From Albugo candida (taxonomy: Eukaryota > Oomycota > Peronosporomycetes > Albuginales), in contig JBDOQK010000045.1 in assembly GCA_040437565.1 (NCBI GenBank), positions 220,343 through 284,342 of the forward strand: a DNA stretch of 64,000 bases, in the 5' to 3' direction. Positions 24,201-35,960 of this stretch are shown one piece after another. The notes under the pieces are model-generated. The model saw only the letters and a program-made list of their open reading frames with translations. It did not search any database and was not told the origin of the DNA. The number at the start of each line of letters is the position of its first letter. Within the stretch, counting starts at the first letter, position 1. Position numbers and translations under genes: made by a program.

Positions 24201-24965
24201 AGAATAGTTCAGGCGGCCAAATTTTCTCCAACCCTTGGAAATTACCAAAATTCAGACGACTTTGCACCACTACAGCTCCATGAAAAGTTGAGATAATAAA
24301 AATCCGAGACTTGTGAAGGAAAGCTTAGAGCATGCTCTTTGTTGCCAAAGGCTTGTTTTGTGTGTAATTTGTATTTTGGAAAGCCTGAGCGATTCTTGCA
24401 GGGCCACTAAAGTTGCTGGTTTTATGTGACATGCACTATACAACTACCAGCAGATTTGTACTCTATTCAATACACTTTCCAATTTGTATGGTGATGGTTG
24501 ATTCCAGCGAAAGAACGACCTAGCAACGATCACACGCATCGTGACAATCACAAAAACAGAACGCGACAAAAATGTGGTTGCCGTATCGGCCGTTCTAGTA
24601 CCAGGTAAAGAATTACACGATGTACCTATCGTGTGACTTGCACCCCATGTGCACGGCGTCTACACGTTTATCCAAGTCGTTGGGGGTTGTCAGTTGGTCC
24701 ACTTGCCCGCATAGTTGTATAGATGCTATAATAACACGATCACTGGTCAGCATTTTGTACCCTCTACGGGTCACCGCTTCATCGCACCAGATTTCACTTG
24801 ACAAAAAGATAACAGTGACTCACGTGAAGTATCTTTGTAAACTGATCATGACTGATGGTCCACTCAACACTGCAGTGTATGAGTCAATATACTTGGTTCT
24901 TTGTGAATCGTAACTCGGACATAATTTCAAACTGTGCGTATTCACATTATTCCATATTCTCAATA
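24201..24965. other. Stretch with nothing recognised
   Basis: A 97-codon plus frame at 24620-24913 is open but resembles nothing. The first bases may still belong to the DNA transposon. Confidence 0.35.
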
Positions 24966-25435
24966 CGAAGCATGCAGCTTTGACTTACATTCTTTCAGTT
25001 ACTAATGCAATATACTTTGCAAATTTTGATGAAGCCCCACCTATGGAACCATTAGATCTGCCAGAAATGACAGAAAATCGACTAAGGGTGACCAAGAATC
25101 CTACCCTGGCTACATAGCTGCTCCCTATCCAAGTCCATGCAACAATCCATCACGTAATGAAGACTATCTCTACAGCAACGGCAACGTAAGTGATGGTACA
25201 TAGTGTTAATCTAAAGTGAGTACAATAGATACATCTATGGTTGATATGGCGGCTATAATGGCGGTGTGTACGGACGGGGAAACGAACGAACAGATATGGT
25301 TCAAGTGCTTACGGCATGGGTGGTGCTGAATTCGAAGGCAATGGTGGACAATTTGGTGGATCTTATGGACGGGGGCATACGGACCTTCAGTGATAGGAAC
25401 TGATGGCCGTCTCAAAAATTAAGAATACAGTTACC
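24966..25435 (+). pseudogene. Relic of a Gly/Tyr-rich, possibly secreted protein gene
   Basis: Neighbouring open pieces on the plus strand keep one strong composition. First comes a hydrophobic run, AALTYILSVTNAIYFANFDE, that resembles the end of a signal peptide but lacks an ATG, with ACG where a start would fit. Next is PPMEPLDLPEM, then YPGYIAAPYPSPCNNPSRNE. After a GTAAGT that could be a splice donor (about 25179) come Gly/Tyr-rich pieces: YGGYNGGVYGRG, SSAYGMGGAEFEGNGGQFGG and YGPSVIGTDGRLKN. Pieces switch frame at least three times, so introns alone are unlikely. Such Gly/Tyr-rich secreted proteins occur as structural or cell-wall proteins; RNA-binding proteins share the composition. 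Identity is unknown. Confidence 0.45.
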
Positions 25436-28400
25436 GATCTCCATCCACATTTTGGTCACCTGCAGTATCTATACCAACGCGTACTAGAATGAAGACTATG
25501 TACTATCAGCATTTTAATATGGGCCGAGCTGACACCTTTATATCGATTTTGGAATATTTATCTAGTACTATCCTTCTCCTGCTTCAAAATCTTTCTGATC
25601 CCCGTTATATACAGCAAATCGGTTGTATGCAGCACACTCAGCGATGGGGTGTATCTCCAAGGTGCTTGTAACTCATCACTCGCTATCCGTTCCACACCCA
25701 GTTTCAATGCCTTAGTTGCGGTTGATTTTCTTCTCTCAATCTGTGGAAGAAACTTGTTCGAGAGTAGAACGCACTCGCAGGAAGCCAAGTCAAAACCGTA
25801 TATACGTGAACTATCGACCAACTTGGGATGTAGATGACACAGTCTGTTAGCAAACTGTTTTGGACATCCTATCCTACGTGTCGGAATAAGGTGGTCATAA
25901 CCACGAATCACTTTTTACATTTATTCGCAGTCGAAGCCTTCATAGAGACAACCACACACTTCCGTATACGTTCTTACAGCTTTTCTTAAAAGAAACAATC
26001 ATCAGCGCGGTTCCACTGCGGCTCTTAGACATGCTCCAATTACCAAATTTGTGTGGAATGCGCGTTAGTACACCCACTCGGCTGTCGAACGGAATTATCA
26101 GGTCTACGCTTCAATGTCTTAACTAGAGGTAACAAGATCTTATACGATCTTGACTATTGCCTGTCTCTAAGTTTTTTATCCCGTTCTTCATATGGCACTA
26201 TACGTTCATGTCGAAGTGAAAACTATCTATTAAAAGTTGCACGTTCAAGGACAATGGGACGGGAATATGTGCAAGCAATTCGTGAAAGTAAGTGATTCAC
26301 TTTGCGAGTACGCGGTCCAATGAATGGCCTGAAAGATTATCGGTTGAGCATACTGCAAACGCGTTCAATGGAGATGTATTACTACCCATTTACGCCAAAT
26401 ATTTAGTAGTTGCCGATCATAATTGTGTCGCAAACCACAGACTGTCAATAAAGAAGATATGCGTCTATTTGTGCACTCAAGGAAGCGATTCAACTCGCTC
26501 GAAATCTGGGTCATGAAATCACCTTCGAGCTGACCGCTCATGTAATCTTACACTTTGCCGTAATATTTTTAATGATTAAGCAGATACTTTGAAATAACCC
26601 AAGTAAACAATGGAGTAAATATGGCCTCCGTCAATTTAGCAAGACTCATGCTTATAACTGCGAAAAAAGAAAAAAAAAACACACATATCTATATCATCTT
26701 AATGCGAAGCAAATTGGTGCGTACTCGCAGAATTGATAACCAGAAAGTCCTGTATTGGTTTGTAGGAGAAATGACATGATGCCATTGTATCGGCCCTCCG
26801 AAATAGAAACATTGAAGGCAAAACCTTTGGAGCAAAAAACAGATGTTGTGCAATGAGCCGATAACGGCACGCAACTTGCAACTTCCATTCAATAGGCACG
26901 AGTACCCAAATCCGCTTATGTCCATAATACCAATTCTAGACCAAAGAATGAGCGTGGTGTCAAACGATACTCAAATAGGAGAAATTGGACTCAATACCAC
27001 CACAGATTCCTAAATTTGCTGACAGAGATGAAGCATATCAGCACCTTAAGTCACAGAATTATTGTATATCAACTGATTCACTTGGAAAGTATCCATCTGA
27101 TAAATATCTTAAAAGGGGAAAATCAGTTCAAGTAGCCGTTCTTTGCATATGAGCGGAATTAAGTAGATTTTGCGAGCGATATCGGAAGGGGATGTCGTCT
27201 TGGTGAGAATACTTAAATCACAGATGGAACTACTGAAGGAAAACAACAGTGTTGTGGTGGTTGCTTTATCATCTTACCCAAGCCGCTCTACCTCTATCGA
27301 TTGATATCAGTTTCATTAATCGGCGAAATGCATTAATGGAGAATTAGTGCTCACATCCACGAGAAAAGATTATAACAGATTCAGCGCTTATACGAAGGCA
27401 TTTCAGTATCTCTGTGCGAGAACGATTATGTACAATATCGATGAGATCAAGCGAAGAAGCCTTCAATTCATGATATGTTGTTTAATAGAGAAAATAAGTG
27501 GCACATTTGAAGAGATAATCATGTAAAGTTTAAACGGTAATACAGCATCACTTGACGGCAACCAGGGATTAAAATGAGAGCTGGACACCATCAGATGTCA
27601 AAAGACATTTGTACAAGTCTCACACTTCTCCCGTACAGGTTATAAACCAAATCACGTCGCGATTCTACATTCGTAGCTTTGTTACTATTGACTGTCGGAT
27701 GCAATTGCGTTAAGGTGGCTTATACAATTACGTCCACGCAGAGGTTTCATACTAAAGCTAGTTGCTCCAAACGAAACAATAAATACAGCTCGGTAGTGGT
27801 ATAGAAAGAAGAAGCTGTAATTTCTGTGAGCAGGAAGCTACACTGTCGGATGTGCATGGCAGATATCAAAGAAGGGTGGTGGGTGGTTGTCTCACTACAA
27901 TCTTCGCAGACTAGTTCCTATGGACGTGTGGAATGAATATGAAGCTATCCGAGATTTAAGATACTCACATGAGTAAGTGACAACGCGTGACTTGACTCAC
28001 AGAACAAAGCTGGAATATGACTGCGGTAGTGAACAAAGCCGTCAGTTATAGCGGCAAGTATTTCCTCGAATAAACTCACAGAATACAAAATTTCTGTAAG
28101 AATCCAACGTAAATGTTGTACAGATTTACCTAGTATTACTGTCGAGGGCCATCTGGTACATGCTCTATCGTGCCGAAAGGTTGCATGAATATAAACACCT
28201 TTCTCTGGAGAAAATGACACGATGCAGACTTTCAACTCGCGATTGGTAAAAATTTCGTTCTGCACGAGTTAAGCGATTTCAAAACATGACATGTGATAAG
28301 AAGGGCTGTTCGCTCTTATTATTCCTCCAAAAAAAGGAGAACATATTTGAATCAGCTCGAGTGTGCTTTAATTGCTGTACCCAATTCGTGACGAATTCAA

Positions 28401-31074
28401 TCTCAAGACCACTATAGTAGCGAATTTGCTAAAATTGTGTTGTTATGTCGATAAACTATGTCGGCATTCCATGACTAACAGTAAACGTAGTTTCACCTCA
28501 TTTACCACCGGTCAACATCAAAACCCAAGTTCTTCCAGTGTTTGACTCATTCATCAGGACTGAACGGGACCTATGACATCTAATCGAGCAATCACATACT
28601 ACCGACTAATTTTATGAACGAAACTGCGGATGTCAATGCATTAAACCAGACATTTAAGGTAGATGACGCACTATTGCGACATCTGAATTCGACGAACCTT
28701 GATGAAGTCGTTTTCTGCTCGAAGAATACTTCCTGAGTACGGAAAACACGCCACATGCACTATCCCACTTGGCATTTTGTGCTATTAGAACATCATCTGC
28801 TGGTCGTGGATAGTGACCGAGTCTATGAAATATACAAGGATTCTCTGCATTAGACGTTTAATGGACGAAGCTTGGACGAGATATTCGGAAGAATCTTTAT
28901 GGTTAAATTCTTTTAGACATATTGATGTCATGGGAACATCAAGGGGAAGTGGAATGGTTCTAGCTGTACTTGTTCACTGAAAGCACTATGAGGAAGACAC
29001 GGAATAAGTTTAAATTGGATTTAAAGAAGCAGACGCATTTTGACCCAAATCTGAAGTGGGATTTGGGAATGCGATCACGAAGGCTACACAGGGAGTGGGG
29101 TTGAAAATAGTAGTAAAATTAGAAAAATTGGTTACTGGTGACACAAGTGCTCGTGCTTCCTAGGAACTTCCAGAATTTTTTTTAGAATTCATGTACATTT
29201 AGCCCATCGTGATTACCACCCAATAAGATCATTGTCGTCACGGGTAGCTGATTGTGGGAAAATTATCAAACAGAAAAAGCAAAGAGATGGACAAGAGCAG
29301 CAAGAATGGAACAGCATACGCCTGCTTACTGTTACCACCTAGCCATTTCTAAGAAAGCGCTTCTTTAAAACCAAACTCCTTTCTTTTAGAAAACGATTTC
29401 ACAAAGCACTCTTCTCCCGCACTGCCTCATATTCCACTTAATTGATCAGATCGAGCTTAGAGATATCTCATGTATGCTTGATATAAAATAAAATGAAGCT
29501 TCGAGTATCGATGTAGCCAGCCTTCAGACAAAATCATGAAGAAAACCTCAATCCAACGAAATGCCGCTTCTTTGTATGTATGCAATCGTCCATCAAATGG
29601 ATGTACGGGTGATCTAGAACCACCTTGCGCTTATACTGTATTATGTTCTAAGAATGAGAGTTTCTTATCTGAAGCGCATGGCTTTCAGATGAGCTGTAAA
29701 ATATATGCAAAACAAAATACCATACCCCAGAGGGTCGGCTGAAATAGCTTTCGAGATCAGAAATGACAAGCTGGTTGAAAGTGAGGGATGCATAGAAGCC
29801 GTAGAAACTGCGAATATATCACCGGTTCGATATCAGAACATTGCGTCGGAGAGAAACGGTATCACCGCTAGCAAGCCACTCTCTTCAATCGTCGCATTCA
29901 TGCACACTGGGTAATTATAATACATAAGATATATATTACAAAGTCCGGTATAATTGAAATAGTTGAACTACGTATCAAAGAGACACGATTGAAAAGCTAC
30001 TGGAATGTGACTCTTATTTTATTCCCGAATGTTGTTCCTTTATAAGTTATACCCATGATATCCACACACATGCGAATCTTGTTCTGGCGTTTTTCAAAGA
30101 TGTTTCTTGAATGATTTAGGAGCACGATTGATAAAAAAATTGTTCCAAAAGAATATATATACATTTTTTTATATATCCCTAAAAATCTTCCACTTGCCAC
30201 ATAGTCGCTATTCAAAAATAGCAGGTCCGAGCAAATGCAGTAATATCAGCGGAGCGATTTAAAGTCGGACACAACACAGGATTATAATCTATATTTAGGC
30301 ATCTAAAAAATATGAGAACGATGAGCAAGCAATCATCAAACTTGGTGGGAGGCATGCGGTTTTGATATCATACATAGACCTTATATAAAACAACTCGTTC
30401 GGGTCGAAAAGCGCCGCTGATCTCCAAAAAGGCAGGTTGATGTGTCAGATTCTGAGTTTAGGCTTCGCACTCATTTTGATAGGAACTGTGGTCTTTCCAT
30501 GACTATAATTGGTCGTAGTGGATACGAGCAAGAGTGTTGGGAACATTGTTGTAATATGCTAATTACGTTTGTCTAGCACTCCTAACAATGTGAGAAATAG
30601 ATTAATAAAATGTTCTTTGATAAACAAAATTGGTAAGGAACCATGATGATGAAAGAGAAGATCACACAAGCTAAAACTGAAAGTCGTGAACTCGAAGCTA
30701 CACAACATTCATTGGATATATCTCCGCAGTGATTCCGTTCATTTAAGATGCTCTTTTGATGTATTGATCTCATACCGTTAGCACGCACATTATAGGTCAT
30801 GCTTATTAGGAAGAACAGATCTATTTTCTATTATTAGGAGCGTTTTTACGGTGGCAACGATTCCGTCTTATTGAAATATAGCTTCCGCCTACACCTGGCT
30901 TTTCCTGTTTCTATGAGAGCAGCCTTGAGTAGTTTATTCGGAGATAGATATTTTTACACGAACCCCTGCGCTCCTTTAAACCTTCTTTTTTGGCGGTGAT
31001 TTGTCAATATAATGACTGAATCAATCAATCAAAAACAGCATACTCAGTATTCACCCAAAAGAAACCAAAAAGCA
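25436..31074. other. 5.6-kb stretch, no gene recognised
   Basis: Several medium frames are open: 25558-25911 minus (117 codons), 26053-26516 plus in two pieces, 27945-28265 minus (106 codons) and 29536-29914 plus in two pieces. None has a motif, signal peptide or similarity I recognise, and several lack ATG starts. Heavily decayed genes may be present, but I cannot support any of them. Confidence 0.35.
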
Positions 31075-33178
31075 ATGCAGATTTCCACGTTTTGCACATC
31101 CATTCTGGTTACGATGATGCCAACATGGAGTGCAATACAGAGACAACATGAACCTAGTGTCAGCGACGCTCATGTTGTCCACTTTGAGACCGAATTCTAT
31201 TGCATCGTGCCACGATTGCCTTATCAGGAGTGTGGGCATAACACAGATTCTTTTGATGGAAGAACATTTAAATAGAGATTGTATTGGGTGGAAGGACACG
31301 CAGATATTGCCAGAGCATTCATATTTCATTGTAATATACGGAGTATATGTTTCATTTCGCTCAAAAAAGCTCAGCCAAATACTTTAGATGATTTTTTACG
31401 CCATGATCATCAGCAAAGATTGACCGTAATATATTCAGAGAAGAAGAATGGTGTCGAGAAAAATATCCTTTCTTGGGCAGAAGTTATGGAATCTACAATC
31501 GGCAAAAGTCACGCTTCTGGAATCACGTCAGATTTAGAAAACTCAAATAGTGAGCGTGAAGAGCACATATCAAAGCAAACGAGGTTGATATCTACCATTT
31601 TGTCGAAAGAATCAGAAGAAGGCTTTTTCTTGAAACTAAAAAAGAGCGACGATAAAAATCAAGCAAGCAGCAACATCCAAATGGATATCGTCAATGACCC
31701 ATCTATTCGATGCATTTTGAGCTTTGGCATGAGAAAAAACGCTGCATGCCGAGAATGTTTGGCCTTGCACACTGAGTGGCTCTCTATTCGAACGTATCAT
31801 TTGAGTTTCCGTCCAAAAATACCCTTAGCGGAGCTATCCGTTTTTCGTAGTAAGTACAAGTCCGAAAATATCGTGAAGAAATGTCGGGAAAAGTTTGGTT
31901 TGGCTTTCTTGCCGTAGAGTCTCGCTGATTGTCAGGAATTTTCCGCTGTATTTTATCATTCAAGTTTGCTTTAAAATAAAAAGCTTTTTAATTACCCGAG
32001 TGACGACAATCAAATCCATGTTCCAATGACTGAAAAAGGACTTGAACCGGATAAGATCAGCAAGATACTGAAGCAAGTTGATGCAAAACGAATGTCCAGA
32101 TTTTCTGAAGTGAAGAGCCTTATAAGAGATGCAAGCAAAATGAAGCCTGAAGGCAGAATCATGGCCTGGAACGATCCGAAGTGCTTGATGGTCACATCTC
32201 ATTATAACGAGATCCACGACTGTCTTTCTTGCGTGCTGAAATACACACGAGATGGACCTCGCGTGATTCTCACCATATCAATTACTTTTGCAACGATATT
32301 CACGGATACACCACCTGTTCATGATTGCCAAAGATGCCAAAGTCTAAGGGAGCTTGATCCAGATAAGTGCCTTGAATACCTCGATGAGAGTAGTACATTG
32401 GATACAGAGTCCTATCAGCACTTACTGAAATCACCATATACCGATCCTTCAATAGGTACTTGTATGGTATTGTACCACACTCCATCTAGAAAAGATAGGT
32501 GTATTAGTTGTGTGACAAAACTGTTTGGCGTGAGGGAACTCAAGCTAAGCACGGCTTTTGCGTCGTTTCTTGATGCTTCCGAAACCAACCCAGAAATCAC
32601 ACTGAGATTATTTGGAGAGAGTACGTCTTGTCACAAAAAAAATTTATGCCGCAAAATTGAACAAGTGCCAAATAGATTTTGCTCTGAGCACCGTGCTTAT
32701 AGCGATATGACCCATGGTGGTAAAGAAAAGCGAAAGAGAAATTTATCAACAATTCACGAAGCATAGAATCTATGTGGGGGTGTGGCCTCCCTCCAGTCAA
32801 CAAACTGTAAAACCCGTAGAGACGGCACTTTCAAATCCAAGCTATTGGACTCCTGTAGACTCGGACTCCCCGGGGACGAACATCTGGCCTATTTGCAGCC
32901 AAATAGCTTTCGTCAAATTTACATGTTCAGTGTCCAAACAATTGGATTGTGCAAGCTGCCTTATTCAGCACTCAGAAATAAATTTCGTTTATTATGACAA
33001 GAATGGGTCTTCTGGATATGTTTGGATGCGTCAAGCACGCGCCCATGTTTTTAGACAATGCCTGGATACTTATTGCTCAAGCCTCGCTTATGATGATCGA
33101 ATAAGTCAAATGGAGCATCCTATCGGTCTCCGTCAATGGACCAGACAAGACATCCGTGAGAGAAATAATGAAAATTAG
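31075..33178 (+). pseudogene. Decayed CCG/CHXC-class secreted effector gene, copy 2
   Basis: ATG at 31075 begins a clear signal peptide (MQISTFCTSILVTMMPTWSA). About 44 codons in, DNA 31208-31237 encodes CHDCLIRSVG, which fits both CX2CX5G and CHXC, the two effector signatures described from Albugo. The remaining 1.9 kb carries a series of Cys-x2-Cys modules: CRECLALHTEW, CLSCVLKYTRD with CQRCQSL, CISCVTKLFG (again CX2CX5G) and CASCLIQHSEINFVYY with GYVWMRQ. The last closely matches the module of the 5.2 kb locus. About four interruptions break the locus; whether introns explain any is undecided. Flanks are gene-free. Product class: secreted, host-directed, now probably not made. Confidence 0.7.
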
Positions 33179-35008
33179 CTTCAGCGTTCGTTTTCTGCAA
33201 TACTTCTTCCAATAATTAAAACTTTGAATACAGTACTCTGTTCACTTACCGGGACATTCGGTCATTGTTTTCGCATCACGTGACACATATAGTACTGTAC
33301 GTCGGAAATACATTTTCATCTGGTGGTGATGTAATGATCATGGATAGCATTATCAGACAAGGTACGAGTCATGTGATATGTTATGATTTGCATTGGTCAC
33401 CTTATGCATCCCTTCATATCTAACATCTTGACTCCTAGTTGCCGCTGTATTGAAGAGAAAAGGGATGATAATCGCGTCCATTATGAATTTACTTCATATA
33501 CATATTCTAGCTTCCAGTGAACCACCCTTTTTTGCGCTCAATGTGTGATACATTCTCTAGAAACGTTTTCTGAACAAGAGATCTTGCGCTGCTAGGGACC
33601 GTTTTGCAAAATCATATAAACATTTAGGGTCGTCACACCAGTGGTTCATTGTCTATATAATTACCTCTCGATAAAAATACGCTTCGGAAGTGCAATCATT
33701 TAGGAAGAAGGATTGTGTCCTAATCTGGATAAGAGATTTTCTGGACTGGTTGTCAACCCATAAATGATGAAATGAGTGATTCATATTCGACGGGTTTGTA
33801 GACTCAACAACTTCGTTGACGAATACATATCCCTAGGGATGAAATGATCATGAAATAGAAATGGCGGCTCGACACAGATGCATTGTATGAGCTGCTAAGA
33901 TGGCAATCAACCGCATGGGTAAACATATAATTGAGATTGTGAACAAATTTGATATCGCAAGTGTGTTGTATCCGACCAGTATCCGGTCCTGGAAGATTTA
34001 ATCCCGAATGACCTTTCTGACAAAGCAGAACTACTTGAATAGATCTTTAAGAGTGCATCAAAGTAATGGAAAAGTGAGCTATCATCAATGCGTTCCATGG
34101 TATACTGAATGACACAACCCGAATGCATCCGTGCTTTAATTTCTAATACTTTCGATAAATTCAATTGTGGCAATTACGTAGCTGAGAACCATTTTGGGAC
34201 ACCGAGAAAGCTATATGAGCATTGTGAATCAGCTTTTGAGTCTTACAAACCGTGGTTTATTCGAGAAGCTGAAATGAAAAAGGAACATCTCTGAGCAATA
34301 TCGATGAATAAATCCAATTTGGCTCGAATATGCTACAAACCATCCAGCTTCTCTCATGTTTTCCAGATTCTCCTACCGATTCCATGAATACAATCATATG
34401 AATTCTGCGATTTGATGTCTTAACCATAGTCCTAAACATACGCTGCATCTTTTGCCGGTCGAAAGGGCATAATTGGAAATTCTGATAAAAGATTCGACGC
34501 AAGAATCATGCATTAGAACTATGTTCTTTTGATTTAGATTTAGGCACGACCCTATGCCCTTGTTCTTCTTACAGGCCTGTTTGGTTACTAACAAGCAAGG
34601 TACGCATGTAGAGAAAGTTAATATTTTTCATCTTGAGATTATCTTGGCATGTGTTTTTAGACGTCAGTGAGATCAAAGTGTTTCTGACTGATAGCCTATT
34701 TGACTAATGATCTAAGAATTCAAGAATGTATTTTTCGTTGTTTCTTGTACAAAAGTATCTCGCATCACTTGACGCCTTGACAAATATTTGCGCACAAAAA
34801 ATTGAAAGAAGCAACGTGTCAAATAATGAAGGATGATAAAACGTCTGTAGCTACCACTTCGCGTTTTTCTAAATTTTGGCACGGTAAGCTACCTACGCCA
34901 AAATACATTTTCACTAGTGATTGAATTCACGGTAATCGCAACGACCTATGCTTAAACTCAGTGATTTCCGCATAATCAATGTTCTACGTATAAACTGACC
35001 GGTCAGAA
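33179..35008. other. Stretch with weak coding-like pieces
   Basis: A 61-codon plus frame at 34109-34294 starts with ATG (MTQPECIRALISNTFDKF) and has balanced, protein-like composition. Nearby pieces on the same strand (about 33900-34000, reading NRMGKHIIEIVNKFDIASVL) may belong with it. On the minus strand 34394-34594 contains CSVCLGLWLRH. No family is recognised. From 33180 to 33890 I see nothing. Confidence 0.3.
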
Positions 35009-35960
35009 TTAACAGAATACTTCACGGTACCAAATAGGTGAAGCTACTCTAGCTTGAACAATATTAAATGCCATATTCACTCTATCATAAGAATGAAGCC
35101 CGTTTTCTACAAAGCTGAATGTTACTTTATTCTTTTCTACTCCTACAACAAACATAAAACCAATGGAGTAAGCTCTAATTTGATTTGTTGAGTCGTGAAT
35201 ATAATGATTGTTCATAGCTAAACGGTTGATTCCTAGCATAATATTCATGAATTTTCTTGCTTTCCTAGTAATAATGTCAAGCAGCTTTTCGAGTACTCAG
35301 GTATTCATCCTCTCAGTCACACCTAGTATCGAAACGTTTTTTTTGTAGTAGCAGATAAGCCGTTTCAAAAACTATTATAGGCTACAGATACAGGAGAAAG
35401 GATTACAGTTGGCAGTCTGCCTATTTCACAAACTGAAATATGTTAACGATGTATTTTTTATGTATACAAAGAAATTCAGTAGAAATTTTGAACATTGCTG
35501 CTGAACGCACTAATTTGCTCTTAGCTCTTCGTCTTCATTTATTCCAGTATCGCCATGTATAATTTCCATTTTGTATTATGCCTACATCGCTTAATATATA
35601 TATGACAAATGTCGCTCCAAAATTCGCTTTCCTTGAGCGTTTCTTGGTATCGTATGGACGTATCTTTGGAGCCTGAAGATACGTCGACTGATTGGAATCC
35701 TGACATATTCTAGCTTGTCCATTATTAATCAATTTCAATGTATCAAATTCTGTATCAATGTCCATACCTTCAGATGGGGCTACATTACTTTGACGCATCC
35801 AGTCAAATTCTTCAAAGGTAATCTAAACATTGCATACCATTTTTTGGTAATCTACTTCAGATATATGTTTGCGTGCACTACACGATTCTTGTAAGATTTC
35901 GATGACGTGAAGGAAACAAATATCCGTACCACATGATCATTAATAACGGATCACGAAGGA
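35009..35960 (-). pseudogene. Unassigned coding-like relic
   Basis: Three open minus-strand pieces follow one another. The first (about 35960-35800) reads CFLHVIEILQESCSARKHIS. It joins in frame, apart from one stop, to 35798-35535, which reads EEFDWMRQSNVAPSEGMDID and later KIRPYDTKKRSRKANFG. After about 230 bp a third piece (35300-35009) reads LLDIITRKARKFMNIMLGIN and IGFMFVVGVEKNKVTFSFVE. Composition is mixed and protein-like, with an acidic then basic middle. I do not recognise it. It could be a host gene with introns or a decayed transposon gene. Confidence 0.35.

Noticed and set aside
26689-26925. Three overlapping minus frames of 64-78 codons
   Set aside because: Mutual shadows; no frame has recognisable features.
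32032-32050. B-box-like GGTTCAAGTCC on the minus strand
   Set aside because: No A box at the right distance and no cloverleaf; it lies inside effector coding sequence.
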